From CAWEWH01 sp963812775 (GTDB taxonomy: Bacteria > Pseudomonadota > Alphaproteobacteria > Rhizobiales > Beijerinckiaceae), in contig CAWEWH010000009.1 of the NCBI GenBank assembly GCA_963812775.1, positions 434,001 through 498,000 on the forward strand: a stretch of 64,000 nt of DNA, read 5' to 3'. The position numbers and the translations under genes were made by a program. Shown here piece by piece: positions 28,780 to 37,579 of this stretch. Each line of letters opens with the position of its first letter. Position 1 is the stretch's first letter. A model generated the notes under the pieces. It made no database searches, had not been told where the DNA came from, and saw only the letters and a program-made list of their open reading frames with translations.

Positions 28780-29982
28780 CTACCGCAAAGCGCCGCAAAA
28801 GCGCTGGATGCGGCCGCAGGCGTCCTCGAGCACCTTGGTGGAGGCGGCGTAGGACAGGCGGAAATTCGGACCGAGCCCGAAGGCCGATCCATGCACGACC
28901 GCAACCCCTTCGGCTTCCAGCAGCTCGGTGACGAAATCCTCGTCCGTTTTGATGGTGTTGCCGGAAGGCGCCTTGCGGCCGATGGCCTTGGCGCAAGACG
29001 GATAGACGTAGAAGGCCCCCTCCGGCATGGGGCATTCGAGATAGCTCGTCTGGTTGAGCATCGACACGACGAGGTCGCGCCGTTCCTCGAAGGACTTCTT
29101 GAAGTGCGGCAGGTGATCCTGGGGACCGTTGAGCGCCTCGACCGCCGCCCACTGGGCGATGGTGCAGGCGCCTGACGTTTGCTGGCCCTGCAGGGTGTCC
29201 ATCGCCTTGATGAGCTTTTCCGGCCCCGCCGCGTAGCCGATGCGCCAGCCCGTCATGGCATACGCCTTGGAGACGCCGTTCATGGTCAGCGTGCGCTCGT
29301 AGAGGCGCGGCTCGATCTCGGCCGGCGTCACGAACTTGAAGTCGCCGTAGACGAGATGCTCGTACATGTCGTCGGGCAGGATCCAGACTTGCGGGTGCTT
29401 CACCAGCACGTCGGTGAGCGCCTTCAATTCGGCGTAGCTGTAGGCCGCTCCCGAAGGGTTGGAGGGTGAGTTGAGGATGATCCACTTGGTCCGTGGCGTG
29501 ATGGCCTTTTCGAGGGCCGCGGGCTTCAGCTTGAAATTGTCCTCGAGCGTCGTCGGCGCAATCACCGGCGTGCCGCCGCAGACCGCCACCATTTCGGGAT
29601 AGCTCACCCAGAACGGCGCCGGGATGATGACCTCATCGCCGGCGTTAAGCGTGGCGAGGAAAGCGTTGAACAGAATTTGCTTTCCGCCGGTGCCGACGAT
29701 GGTTTGGCTCGGCTTGTAGTCGAGATTGTTCTCGCGCTTGAACTTCTTGGCGACGGCCTCGCGCAGCGGGATGATTCCGGAGACCGGCGGATAGCGCGTC
29801 TCGTTGCGATCGATCGCCGCCACGGCCGCCTTCTTGATGTGGTCGGGGGTGTCGAAATCCGGCTCGCCGACCGACAGCGAGATGATGTCCCTGCCTTGGG
29901 CTTTGAGGTCGCGCGCCTTCTGGGTCACCACCATGGTGGCCGAGGGCTTCATGCGCGCGAGGGCGTCCGAGAAAAAGGCCAA
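28780..29982 (-). CDS. Aspartate aminotransferase (class I/II fold)
   Basis: A 400-residue PLP enzyme catalysing aspartate + 2-oxoglutarate to oxaloacetate + glutamate, closest in feel to the AatA group of Hyphomicrobiales. The PLP lysine is Lys239 in NGVSKAYAMTGWRIGY. Other motifs are GEPDFDTP at the N-terminus, FNAFLATLNAGDEVI, NSPSNPSG and the substrate Arg in FRLSYA near the C-terminus. The start is TTG 29982 (reading LAFFSDALARMKPSA), set by GGAGG eight bases upstream and by family length; the longer frame to 30237 is not supported. No sharp operon partner is visible. Confidence 0.92.
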   Translation of the reverse strand: MAFFSDALARMKPSATMVVTQKARDLKAQGRDIISLSVGEPDFDTPDHIKKAAVAAIDRNETRYPPVSGIIPLREAVAKKFKRENNLDYKPSQTIVGTGGKQILFNAFLATLNAGDEVIIPAPFWVSYPEMVAVCGGTPVIAPTTLEDNFKLKPAALEKAITPRTKWIILNSPSNPSGAAYSYAELKALTDVLVKHPQVWILPDDMYEHLVYGDFKFVTPAEIEPRLYERTLTMNGVSKAYAMTGWRIGYAAGPEKLIKAMDTLQGQQTSGACTIAQWAAVEALNGPQDHLPHFKKSFEERRDLVVSMLNQTSYLECPMPEGAFYVYPSCAKAIGRKAPSGNTIKTDEDFVTELLEAEGVAVVHGSAFGLGPNFRLSYAASTKVLEDACGRIQRFCGALR

Positions 29983-30314
29983 GTCGGGATCCTCCACAGG
30001 TTGGAGCGGCTTCGTGTAGTGCCGGCTCCCTGAGGGGGCAAGCGAAACCTGCGCATGGCAAGGATCAGCGGGGGAAATGGGGCTTGCCGAGCTCTTCCGG
30101 GGCGGCGCGGAACTTTTTCTTGAGCGCCCCGTTTTTACCGCAAGCTGGGACACCCAAGTGACGTTCAGAGGGGCCGGTCGCCCTCCTGCGCTTGGGCGCC
30201 CCAAAGTCGAAATCTCGTGTGCGCCAGCGCACATCATCGGGCGACGCCGCGGTCCATACCTCCCACGCCGGATGTAGTCCGTCGCGGGAACCGGCGCGCC
30301 GAAGGGGAACGGTT
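29983..30314. other. Intergenic region, nothing recognised
   Basis: A 332-bp stretch between the aminotransferase and the small membrane protein, which point away from each other. It must hold two divergent promoters, but I see no strong -35/-10 pair. Two open frames on opposite strands here (66 and 132 codons) have no family features and no good Shine-Dalgarno sequence. Confidence 0.4.
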
Positions 30315-30539
30315 ATGAACGTCAACGATCCGATCCGCATGAATGACCTAGGGGCCCACGCGGCTGCCTCTTCGATCAGCCGGGCCGAAGCGGAGCGGCA
30401 GTTCAAGTTTTCCTTCGCCCTGGTCATCATCCTGACACTGGGCACGCTGGCGGCGGTCGCCACCCTGCCGATGAGCGGCTGGGAGACCGGTTACGGCCAT
30501 AGTCCGCAGGTCGCCGCCCAGACCACCACCCTCCGCTGA
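30315..30539 (+). CDS. Small single-helix membrane protein
   Basis: A 74-residue protein with a short polar N-terminus (MNVNDPIRMNDLGAHAAASS), a charged RAEAERQ stretch, one hydrophobic segment (FSFALVIILTLGTLAAVATL) and a polar tail. No family is recognised; Hyphomicrobiales genomes carry many such genes. ATG 30315 has AGGGGAAC upstream. It lies 60 bp before the sugar dehydrogenase gene and may share its message. Confidence 0.65.
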   Translation: MNVNDPIRMNDLGAHAAASSISRAEAERQFKFSFALVIILTLGTLAAVATLPMSGWETGYGHSPQVAAQTTTLR

Positions 30540-30571
30540 GCGATTGATCTCTGCGTCCCGATGCCTATGTG

Positions 30572-30594
30572 CTCCCGTGAGTTCGCACGGGAGG
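30572..30594 (+). promoter_or_regulatory. Hairpin covering the ribosome-binding site of the sugar dehydrogenase
   Basis: CTCCCGTG (30572-30579) and CACGGGAG (30586-30593) form an 8-bp perfect stem with loop AGTTCG. The right arm contains the Shine-Dalgarno GGGAGG, five bases before the ATG at 30600. When folded it would hide the site. It could be a temperature- or factor-dependent translational switch, or simply a hairpin ending the upstream transcript. Confidence 0.55.
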
Positions 30595-30599
30595 TCTGA

Positions 30600-31745
30600 A
30601 TGGGATGGTCGTCAAGAATTGCGCTCGCCGCCGGCATGATGAGCGTCGGGGGGCTGAGCCAAGCGGCCGCCCAGCCTGTCCTCACCGAAAAAACCGAGAA
30701 AGCCGAAATCGTCGTCGAACGCGTCGCCCAGGGACTCAGTCGGCCCTGGGGCCTCGCCTTCCTGCCTGATGGCCGCATGCTGGTGACCGAGAAGGCCGGC
30801 CGGTTGCGCCTCGTCACGCCCGAAGGCGCGCTGTCGCAGCCGCTGACCGGCACGCCCACCGTCTCCCCCGAGGGCCAAGGCGGGCTCCTCGACGTGGCGC
30901 TCGATCCCGATTTCGCCGCCAACCGCCTCGTTTACCTCACCTATGCCGAGCCGCGGGACGGCGGCAACGGCACCACAGCGGCACGCGGGCGGCTCAACGA
31001 GGCCGGCACGGGCCTCGAAAACCTCACCGTCATCTTCCGCCAGGAACCAACCTATGCGGGCAGCCTCCATTACGGCTCGCGGCTCGCCTTCGCGCCGGAC
31101 GGCACTTTGTTCGTCACCACCGGCGAGCGCTTTCAGCTGCGCGACAAGGCCCAGGAGCTCTCGACCCATCTCGGCAAGGTGATTCGCATCCGCCCGGACG
31201 GCTCGGTACCGCCCGACAATCCCTTTGTCGGCCGCGCCGACGCCAAGCCGGAAGTCTGGTCCTACGGACACCGCAACATCCAGGCGGCTGCCATAAATCC
31301 GGCCTCCCGCGAATTGTGGACTGTCGAGCACGGGGCTCGCGGCGGCGACGAGGTCAACATCCCGCGAAAGGGGCTCAACTATGGCTGGCCGGTGATCTCC
31401 TTTGGGGTCAACTACGAAGGCACCAAGATCGGCGTCGGCACCAAGAAAGAAGGCATGGAGCAACCGGTCTTCTATTGGGACCCGTCCATCGCCCCGTCCG
31501 GCATGGCCTTCTACACCGGCGACAAATTCCCCGAATGGCGCAACAGCGTGTTCGTCGGGGCGCTCGCCAAGCAACATCTCAACCGCCTGGAGACGGCCGG
31601 CGGTCGCGTCGTCAAGGAAGAGCGCCTGCTGGCGGGGCTGAACGTACGCATTCGCGATGTCCGTCAAGGACCTGACGGCTTTCTCTATCTGCTCACCGAT
31701 CAGGACCAGGGGGCCGGCCGCATCCTCAGGGTGAGGCCGAAATAG
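30600..31745 (+). CDS. PQQ-dependent sugar (aldose) dehydrogenase-like, YliI family
   Basis: A 381-residue six-bladed propeller dehydrogenase with a signal peptide (MGWSSRIALAAGMMSVGGLSQAAAQ). Landmarks are LSRPWGLAFLPDGRMLVTEKAG, GGLLDVALDPDF, HYGSRLAFAPDGTLFVTTGER, YGHRNIQAAAINP and WTVEHGARGGDEVN. These are the YliI/soluble glucose dehydrogenase signatures; PQQ is the usual cofactor. The catalytic His is in LHYGSRL-type context. It acts in the periplasm on sugars or aldoses. The Shine-Dalgarno sequence lies in a perfect hairpin. Confidence 0.9.
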   Translation: MGWSSRIALAAGMMSVGGLSQAAAQPVLTEKTEKAEIVVERVAQGLSRPWGLAFLPDGRMLVTEKAGRLRLVTPEGALSQPLTGTPTVSPEGQGGLLDVALDPDFAANRLVYLTYAEPRDGGNGTTAARGRLNEAGTGLENLTVIFRQEPTYAGSLHYGSRLAFAPDGTLFVTTGERFQLRDKAQELSTHLGKVIRIRPDGSVPPDNPFVGRADAKPEVWSYGHRNIQAAAINPASRELWTVEHGARGGDEVNIPRKGLNYGWPVISFGVNYEGTKIGVGTKKEGMEQPVFYWDPSIAPSGMAFYTGDKFPEWRNSVFVGALAKQHLNRLETAGGRVVKEERLLAGLNVRIRDVRQGPDGFLYLLTDQDQGAGRILRVRPK

Positions 31746-31959
31746 AGCGGCGATGATTTGGAAAGGGCTGAGGACTTCGCGATTTAGCTCATCTGTCACA
31801 CGAAGACGTTTGCGGACGATGCCGAGGGGCGTGCGCGCCCTTCGGGCAAGATCCTGCGCCAAGCCAAGCACATAGAGCGGACATCCGACTCAAGATGGTC
31901 AGATCGCGCCCGGTGCGCGGGCACAATGGCGCGCAATGGGTCACGCAACGGCGGCCGGT

Positions 31960-32355
31960 TCAGCTCTGCTTGAGATTCGAGTCGTCTGGCGGCACTTCAA
32001 CGAACGCAACGTTGTCCGGCAACAGCGGCCGGCGCCGCACGGCACGCGAGCGCCCCGCCTTTAGTCTGAGCTGCACGGCGACCCGGCTGTCGGGATCGAT
32101 GGCTTCGAGTTTCGCGGCGGCCACGTCCATCTTGTCGGGGTCAATACCCCACTGCAGCTGCCGCTCGGCTTCCCGTAGCGCAGCTTGAAATTCGGGAAAC
32201 GTGTCTCCTCCCACGACGGGCCTCCTGGGCGGAGTTTCGGAGCAGACGGTTAACGAACCCTCTCTCGGACGACCGACCGGTAGATCGATTGCGCCGCTCG
32301 CCGGCTCCGCCGACAGCGGGCGCGAGGCAAGCACCGTTTTGCGGAACGCATTCAC
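31960..32355 (-). CDS. Hypothetical protein
   Basis: A 131-residue frame. The middle (TFPEFQAALREAERQLQWGI) is likely helical, followed by PDSRVAVQLRLKAGRSRA and a C-terminus that is proline- and acid-rich. I recognise no domain and no signal peptide. The start is GTG 32355, one base from the stop of the GGDEF-EAL gene above it, so it is likely read from that message. Real coding is plausible but not certain. Confidence 0.45.
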   Translation of the reverse strand: MNAFRKTVLASRPLSAEPASGAIDLPVGRPREGSLTVCSETPPRRPVVGGDTFPEFQAALREAERQLQWGIDPDKMDVAAAKLEAIDPDSRVAVQLRLKAGRSRAVRRRPLLPDNVAFVEVPPDDSNLKQS

Positions 32356-32356
32356 G

Positions 32357-34435
32357 TCAGCTCGCCAACCTCATGTCGTGGGCGTCGTGACCGGTGACCG
32401 CCAGGGCGACGGCGGTGGGGTCCCTGACGACGCTCTCGATGGCGGCGAGCGGCGCCGGCTTGCCGAGCAGGTATCCCTGCGCCTCGTCACAGCCCTCGGC
32501 TCTCAGGAAGGCGACGTGCTCGGCCGTCTCGACACCTTCGGCCAGCACCTTGGTGGACAACGAGCGACCGAGGCTGATGACGGCCCGCACGATGGCCTGG
32601 CGTTGGCGGCGGCCGCTGCCCTCGCCCAGAAACGACTTGTCGAGCTTGATCTTGTCGAACGGGAAGACCTGCAGCGTCGACAGGGACGAATAGCCGACGC
32701 CGAAATCATCCATGGCGATGGAGACACCAAGCGCCTTGAGCCGGCGCAACACGTGCACGGCGCGATCGACGTCGCGCATCAGCGTTGACTCGGTGATCTC
32801 GAGCTCGAGGCGCGCCGGTGAAAGGCCGCTATGGAGCAACGTCGTTTGCACGAGTTGCGCGAGATCGTCCTCGGCGAGCTGCAGCGGCGACAGATTGACC
32901 GCCACTTTGAGCGGCGCAGGCCATTGGGCGGCATCGCGGCAGGCGCGCTCCAGCGCAAAGGCACCGAGCCGGACGATATGGCCGCTCTCCTCCGCCAGCG
33001 GGATGAATTCGTCGGGTCGCACCAAGCCGTGTACCGGATGGCGCCAGCGCATCAATGCCTCGAAGCCGCAGACCTCACCGGTCGCGACAGAGGCCTGCAC
33101 CTGATAGAACATTTCGAGCTCCTGCCGCTCGACCGCGAAGGCGAGGTCGTGCGCAAGGGCGCGGCGGCGACGCGTCGTCTCGTCCATTTCCTGCGCGAAT
33201 GTGCAGATCGAGCCGCGACCGCTCTCGCGAGCCCGGTCGAGGGCGATCTCTGCGTTGGCGAGCAGACGCTCGCGGTCCTCGCCATGATCGGGCGAGACCG
33301 CGATGCCGATGGAAACCACGACCGGCAGGGGCCTCGCACCGACCACAAAGCCCTCGTCGAACGTGCGCGCCAGGCGCTCGGCGAGGCGCGACGGCGCCTC
33401 GGGCTGGCCGTCCGCGGCCTGGATGACGGCGAACTCGTCGCCGCCGACCCGCGCCAGGAATTCACCCTTGCGCAAGACCTCACCCATGCGCCGGGTGATC
33501 TCGACGAGCACGCGGTCGCCGGCGTGATGGCCGAAGAGGTCGTTGATCTCCTTGAAGCGACTGAGATTCATGCGCAACACGGCGAGCTGGCTGCGCGTCT
33601 GGCGGGCGAGCGCCAGGTTGAGATCGAGCCGCTCGACGAGCGAGGCGCGATTGGGAAGGCCGGTGAGCATGTCGTGCCGCGTCAGGTGACGCATGCGGTC
33701 CTCGGCCTCGGCCCGCGAGCGGTTGTCGAGCAGATAGGACGACAGCCCCGTGCCGATCACCAGGAGGCCGACGCTGGCGACGCTGATACCGAGCCATTCG
33801 CTCGGCATCACCGCAGCAGGCAGGACGATCGAAGGATCGGGCACGATGTGGACGGCGCCCCAGCCGATGACGTGCATGCCGACGATGGCCAGCGCCAGCG
33901 CGCTGGCCGCGCCGTACTTGCAGTAGCAGGTGATGGGCCGGATGACGCGGTTCAGCGCCACCGCGCCCATGGCGAGTTCAACGGCCAGCGACAGCGCAAC
34001 AAGCGTCGTGTCCCATTCCATGCGGCCCGCGACGCGGAACGCCGACATGCCGGCGTAGTGCATGGCGCCGATGCCGAGGCCGACGATGGCGCCGCCGGCT
34101 TCGGCGGCGATTTTCAGGCGGCGCGACGTGGCGAGCGCGAAGCCGCCGATCGCCGTGACGATGGCGATGAACAGCGACAGCATCAGCATGGCCGGCTCGA
34201 AGGAGGCCGGCAGGTCGCGCTGGAAGGCGACGAGGCCGAGGAAATGCGTGGTCCACACGGTGGCGCCGGCCGGCACCGCCGCGAGCAGCAGCCAGCCCGT
34301 GCGCGAAGCGCCCTCGCTGGCTCGCGCCCGGGCGAAGACGCGGATGGCGATCCACGAGCCCGCGGCGCAAATCAACGCCGCGAGTCCGATGGCCCAATAG
34401 TCGAAATCGGTTCCGCACAGCAGCGTGCAGGTCAT
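32357..34435 (-). CDS. MHYT-GGDEF-EAL cyclic-di-GMP protein
   Basis: A 692-residue membrane protein. The N-terminal MHYT sensor has repeated motifs (TTHFLGLVAF, GAMHYAGMSAF, VGMHVIGWGAVH) in a bundle of helices and is thought to bind a metal or diatomic gas. The GGDEF domain has RVGGDEFAVI, with RKGE just upstream in place of the usual RxxD inhibitory site, so product inhibition may be weak. The EAL domain has GFEALMRW, VAVNLSP, LEITES, MDDFGVGYSS, KLDKSF and AEGVET, so phosphodiesterase activity is likely. It can both make and degrade c-di-GMP in principle; the balance cannot be told from sequence. Confidence 0.93.
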   Translation of the reverse strand: MTCTLLCGTDFDYWAIGLAALICAAGSWIAIRVFARARASEGASRTGWLLLAAVPAGATVWTTHFLGLVAFQRDLPASFEPAMLMLSLFIAIVTAIGGFALATSRRLKIAAEAGGAIVGLGIGAMHYAGMSAFRVAGRMEWDTTLVALSLAVELAMGAVALNRVIRPITCYCKYGAASALALAIVGMHVIGWGAVHIVPDPSIVLPAAVMPSEWLGISVASVGLLVIGTGLSSYLLDNRSRAEAEDRMRHLTRHDMLTGLPNRASLVERLDLNLALARQTRSQLAVLRMNLSRFKEINDLFGHHAGDRVLVEITRRMGEVLRKGEFLARVGGDEFAVIQAADGQPEAPSRLAERLARTFDEGFVVGARPLPVVVSIGIAVSPDHGEDRERLLANAEIALDRARESGRGSICTFAQEMDETTRRRRALAHDLAFAVERQELEMFYQVQASVATGEVCGFEALMRWRHPVHGLVRPDEFIPLAEESGHIVRLGAFALERACRDAAQWPAPLKVAVNLSPLQLAEDDLAQLVQTTLLHSGLSPARLELEITESTLMRDVDRAVHVLRRLKALGVSIAMDDFGVGYSSLSTLQVFPFDKIKLDKSFLGEGSGRRQRQAIVRAVISLGRSLSTKVLAEGVETAEHVAFLRAEGCDEAQGYLLGKPAPLAAIESVVRDPTAVALAVTGHDAHDMRLAS

Positions 34436-34625
34436 CGGCCATTCCCCCGGTAGGCCTGCCTTCTACCGCGCGCCGCCTAATCAGGTTTCGCCGATTTGAC
34501 TCAGGATGTTCCGATGCCTAACGGGCCGCTAAGGCGACCCCCGAGAGACGGGGTCATTCACGCGCCCGTGAGGCGGCGCGGACGAGATCGCGCCGTCGCG
34601 CTGACCATGCGCCGGAACCTGTGCA

Positions 34626-34982
34626 TCAGAGCCGGTCCTTGAACACGAAGAAGGCGCCAGCCACGATGAGCGAGAAGCCCACCGCGTGGTTCCAGCCCAA
34701 CGGCTCCTTGAGATACCAGGTGGAGAAGCCGGCAAAGACGAGAAGCGTGATGGCTTCCTGGATGGTCTTCAGTTCCGCCGTGGAATAGACGGCGCTGCCA
34801 ATGCGGTTGGCCGGCACCGCGAACCAATACTCCACGAAGGCAAGGCCCCAGCTCGCCATCACGGCGATCCACAAGGGCGTCGTCTTGAACTTCAAGTGTC
34901 CGTACCAGGCGAAGGTCATGAACACGTTGGAGCAGACGAGGAGCAGGACAGGCACGACGATGGCTTGTGGGGGAGTGGACAT
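34626..34982 (-). CDS. DUF486 family membrane protein
   Basis: A 118-residue protein with about four hydrophobic segments and the DUF486 core (FMTFAWYGHLKFK, FVEYWFAVPANRIGS, LKTIQEAITLLVFAGFS, LKEPLGWNHAVGFSLIVAGA). DUF486 resembles half of a drug/metabolite transporter; the function is unknown. It lies 33 bp after the SemiSWEET gene on the same strand, and the two may be co-transcribed. Confidence 0.88.
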   Translation of the reverse strand: MSTPPQAIVVPVLLLVCSNVFMTFAWYGHLKFKTTPLWIAVMASWGLAFVEYWFAVPANRIGSAVYSTAELKTIQEAITLLVFAGFSTWYLKEPLGWNHAVGFSLIVAGAFFVFKDRL

Positions 34983-35015
34983 ACGGGAGTCTCTGATTGA
35001 GCTGCAGGAGCGGGA

Positions 35016-35276
35016 TCATCCGTGGCGCAGCTTGAGGGCGAGGATTGTCGTCGCCACCGCGAGCGTGATGGCGTTGGCGATGATCAGCGGCCAGCTCACG
35101 ATGAGGACGCCGTAGATAAGCCACAGGAGAACGCCGGCCGCGAAGGCGGCCTGGGCGATCAGCGACAGGTCTCTGGTGTGGCGGGTGCGGATCACCTTGA
35201 TGGCCTGCGGCACCCAGCAGAGCGTCGTCAGGATGGCGGCGACGATGCCGATGGCCTCGATGAGAGCGGGGGACAT
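35016..35276 (-). CDS. SemiSWEET sugar transporter
   Basis: An 86-residue PQ-loop protein with three helices. The first carries the PQ motif (TLCWVPQAIKVIRTRHTRDLS), followed by LLWLIYGVLIVSWPLIIANA. Two copies assemble into a sugar channel. I start at ATG 35276 (MSPALIEAIGIV); the frame upstream of it is a shadow. The CPSPQ-like position and the WxxYG motif of the family are present. Typical length is about 85-95 residues. Confidence 0.88.
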   Translation of the reverse strand: MSPALIEAIGIVAAILTTLCWVPQAIKVIRTRHTRDLSLIAQAAFAAGVLLWLIYGVLIVSWPLIIANAITLAVATTILALKLRHG

Positions 35277-35376
35277 GGGGTTGGACGACGCGCGGGGGGC
35301 AGGGTGATTAAGGGGTTGGTCACGCCTTGAAACTACAACCGGAAACTGGAGCGGACGGCATCGAGGGGAGCCGACC

Positions 35377-36102
35377 ATGTCCATTGTCAACGAGATGCGC
35401 AACAAGGCGCAGAAGCCGGGACCGGCGGTCGGCTCTGGCTTGCTCACCGCACTTGGCGCCATGGTCGCCTTCGTGGGAAGCGGCCTGGCGGTTTACACCT
35501 GGCTGAACTACGGCTCGCCATCCTCGCGCACGTCCGTTGCGGCGAATGATGGCGCGAGCTCCCGCCAAAGCGACAGGTCGCCCGGCGCCGGCACCGCCCC
35601 GCTCTGGTCCCCCGCCCGTCTCGGGACCGCGGAGAGCGCGTCGCTGCTGCGCACATGTGCCGCCGCCACCCCGCTGGGCGACTTGGGAGCCATCGGGTCG
35701 GTGGCGTTCTACCGCATGATCCAGGTCGGCCAATTCTCGAGCGGGGGTCGCTTCGACGATGACGACAACGTCGTGCGTCAGGCGCTGCTGTTCAGCCAGC
35801 TCGTCAACTGCATCTATCAGCAGCCGGCCCGCAGCCTCTGCGACCCGGCCAACAGGGCGCTTGCCATCGAAGCGACCGTCACCCTCGCCCGCGCTGCCTC
35901 CGAGGCCAATCGGATGACGGCGCGGGACGCCAAGGGCCGCAAGGATCGCGACCTGATCTTCGAGGCGCGGCAGACGGTTCTGGCGCGCCTGCAGGAACGT
36001 GCCCGCGACGGTTATCTTGTTGCGGCAGACTTTGGCGCCGAGGCGCCGGCCGCCATCCGGCAGGTCGTCGGCAACGTCAAGGTTGCCGGCGATCCTTGCT
36101 AG
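35377..36102 (+). CDS. Hypothetical single-helix protein
   Basis: A 241-residue protein with one N-terminal hydrophobic segment (GSGLLTALGAMVAFVGSGLAVYTWL), a Ser/Ala-rich linker and a C-terminal domain containing two cysteines (LLRTCAAAT and VNCIYQQPARSLCDP). The C-terminal part is predicted helical (VTLARAASEANRMTARDAKG). No known family is recognised. It stands alone between divergent and convergent neighbours and has a plausible GAGGGGAG upstream of the ATG. Confidence 0.6.
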   Translation: MSIVNEMRNKAQKPGPAVGSGLLTALGAMVAFVGSGLAVYTWLNYGSPSSRTSVAANDGASSRQSDRSPGAGTAPLWSPARLGTAESASLLRTCAAATPLGDLGAIGSVAFYRMIQVGQFSSGGRFDDDDNVVRQALLFSQLVNCIYQQPARSLCDPANRALAIEATVTLARAASEANRMTARDAKGRKDRDLIFEARQTVLARLQERARDGYLVAADFGAEAPAAIRQVVGNVKVAGDPC

Positions 36103-36176
36103 CCTCAAACGCCCTCACAATTGAAGCGCCCGCCGCAAAAGCGTGCGACGGGCGCCACATCGACGATGGTGATCGC

Positions 36177-37331
36177 CTAGAAGATCCGATCGGTCGGCAG
36201 GCCGAGCGCCACGGCGCCCGCATATTCGGCCTGCGGTCCTGACTGCAGCGGGTGATAGCGCGCCGCCTGGATGTCGCGGAAGCGCCGCTCGAGGCCCGCC
36301 GCCCGATAGAAGCCGGCGCCACCGGCGAGCTCCATGGCCAGCTCGACCGCCGCGATGGCGTGCTGCGTCATCAGGTTCTTGCCAATCATCACCTGGTTGA
36401 CGGTGGTGGCCGAGGGCGCATTGAGGCGCACGGCTGCCAGCATCGATTCATGCGCCAGGCGCGCGCCGGCAAGCTCCGTCTCCATGCGGCCGGCCAGCGT
36501 CACGACATGCGGGCTCGGCTTCTTCTTTTTCGCGAGTCCGATGGCGATGTCGCGGGCACTTTCGGCGACCCCGAGATAGACCGCGTAGACGAGCGGGAAC
36601 GCGATGGTGGCGATGATCTGGAACAGCGGATGCCATTCGCCCGCCTTGCGGCTCAGCGACACGCCGGCATCCGGCACGACATGCCCATCGATCGCGACAT
36701 CATGCGAGCCGGTGCTGCGCATGCCGAGCGTGCGCCAATTGTCGAGCACCTTCACGTGCGGCGAGTTCATGGGAACGCCGAAGTGCAGCACGGCCGGCGG
36801 CTGGCCCTCGGCTTCAAAGATGGCGCCGGTCATCAACAGGTCACCGGTCGGGGCTCCGGATGAGAAGACCTTTCGCGCCGTGATGCGGTAGCCACCCTCC
36901 ACCTTCTCGGCCTTGCCTGAGCCGCCGATCCAATCGGAGCCGCCGCTCGACAGCAGGAAGATGCGCTCCTTGGCGATGCGCCGCAGCAGCGGCTCCACCG
37001 GGGCGGCCTTCTGATGGATCCAGCGCCAGGCCGGGATGGCCACCTGGTGGGTGTGCATGGAGAAGGCGAGCGCGGTGGACCCATTGTGATGGGCGAGCGT
37101 GCGCAGCATCTCGGCGAGTTCGTCGACGCTGGCGCCGCCGCCTCCAAATTCAACCGGCACGCCGGCCTCGACCAGGCCCGACGCCTTCAATGAGGCGAAG
37201 TCCTCGGCCACAAATGCGTCTTCGTCCGCCGTTTCGGCGCGTTTCGCGAAGAGCGGTCCAAGCTCGCGGGCGATGTCGACCGGGCGCCGGGTCTGGACCG
37301 GCTCCGCCTTGATTGGTGTGACCACGCTCAT
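36177..37331 (-). CDS. Acyl-CoA dehydrogenase family flavoprotein
   Basis: A 384-residue protein with the acyl-CoA dehydrogenase fold. The N-terminal helical domain has FGGGGASVDELAEMLRTLAHHNGS, the beta domain has FLLSSGGSDWIGGSGKAEKV, RITARKVFSSGAP and LGMRSTGSHDVAIDG, and the C-terminal helical domain contains LAMELAGGAGFYRAAGLERRFRD. The last motif also fits the flavin-dependent monooxygenase subgroup (DszC/SfnC-like), so it may oxidise a sulphur or aromatic substrate rather than an acyl-CoA. The HxlR regulator gene is divergent upstream and is a likely controller. Confidence 0.85.
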   Translation of the reverse strand: MSVVTPIKAEPVQTRRPVDIARELGPLFAKRAETADEDAFVAEDFASLKASGLVEAGVPVEFGGGGASVDELAEMLRTLAHHNGSTALAFSMHTHQVAIPAWRWIHQKAAPVEPLLRRIAKERIFLLSSGGSDWIGGSGKAEKVEGGYRITARKVFSSGAPTGDLLMTGAIFEAEGQPPAVLHFGVPMNSPHVKVLDNWRTLGMRSTGSHDVAIDGHVVPDAGVSLSRKAGEWHPLFQIIATIAFPLVYAVYLGVAESARDIAIGLAKKKKPSPHVVTLAGRMETELAGARLAHESMLAAVRLNAPSATTVNQVMIGKNLMTQHAIAAVELAMELAGGAGFYRAAGLERRFRDIQAARYHPLQSGPQAEYAGAVALGLPTDRIF

Positions 37332-37515
37332 AGTGTTCTCCCTTGTTCAGCGCGATAGCATGAGGCCGATCATTGCAGGGGCGGCCGGCGCCCTTCCAGT
37401 CCAGGAAGTGTATCCCCGCCGTGGCCGGACCGCTGCGGCGTCCGAAATCGGCCTCAGGCCCTGGGTTTGAGGCGGCTTGAGGCGGCTCATATGGCGAGCA
37501 AGAACGTCCGCGCTA

Positions 37516-37534
37516 TACTATCTGTACTACCTGA
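37516..37534. promoter_or_regulatory. Tandem 9-bp repeats, possible HxlR operator
   Basis: TACTATCTG and TACTACCTG sit head to tail in CGCTATACTATCTGTACTAC, with TATACT (37514-37519) as a possible -10 box for the HxlR gene. HxlR-type regulators such as YodB bind TACT-containing sites. It lies in the 248-bp divergent gap between the acyl-CoA dehydrogenase and HxlR genes. Confidence 0.45.
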
Positions 37535-37579
37535 CCGCGGGCGTTCCACGCCAGGGACCATCGTTTGAAGGGCGATCGT

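Noticed and set aside
30065..30463. A 132-codon minus-strand frame between the aminotransferase and the small membrane gene
   Set aside because: No Shine-Dalgarno sequence, no recognised domain, and it overlaps the small membrane gene's start on the other strand.
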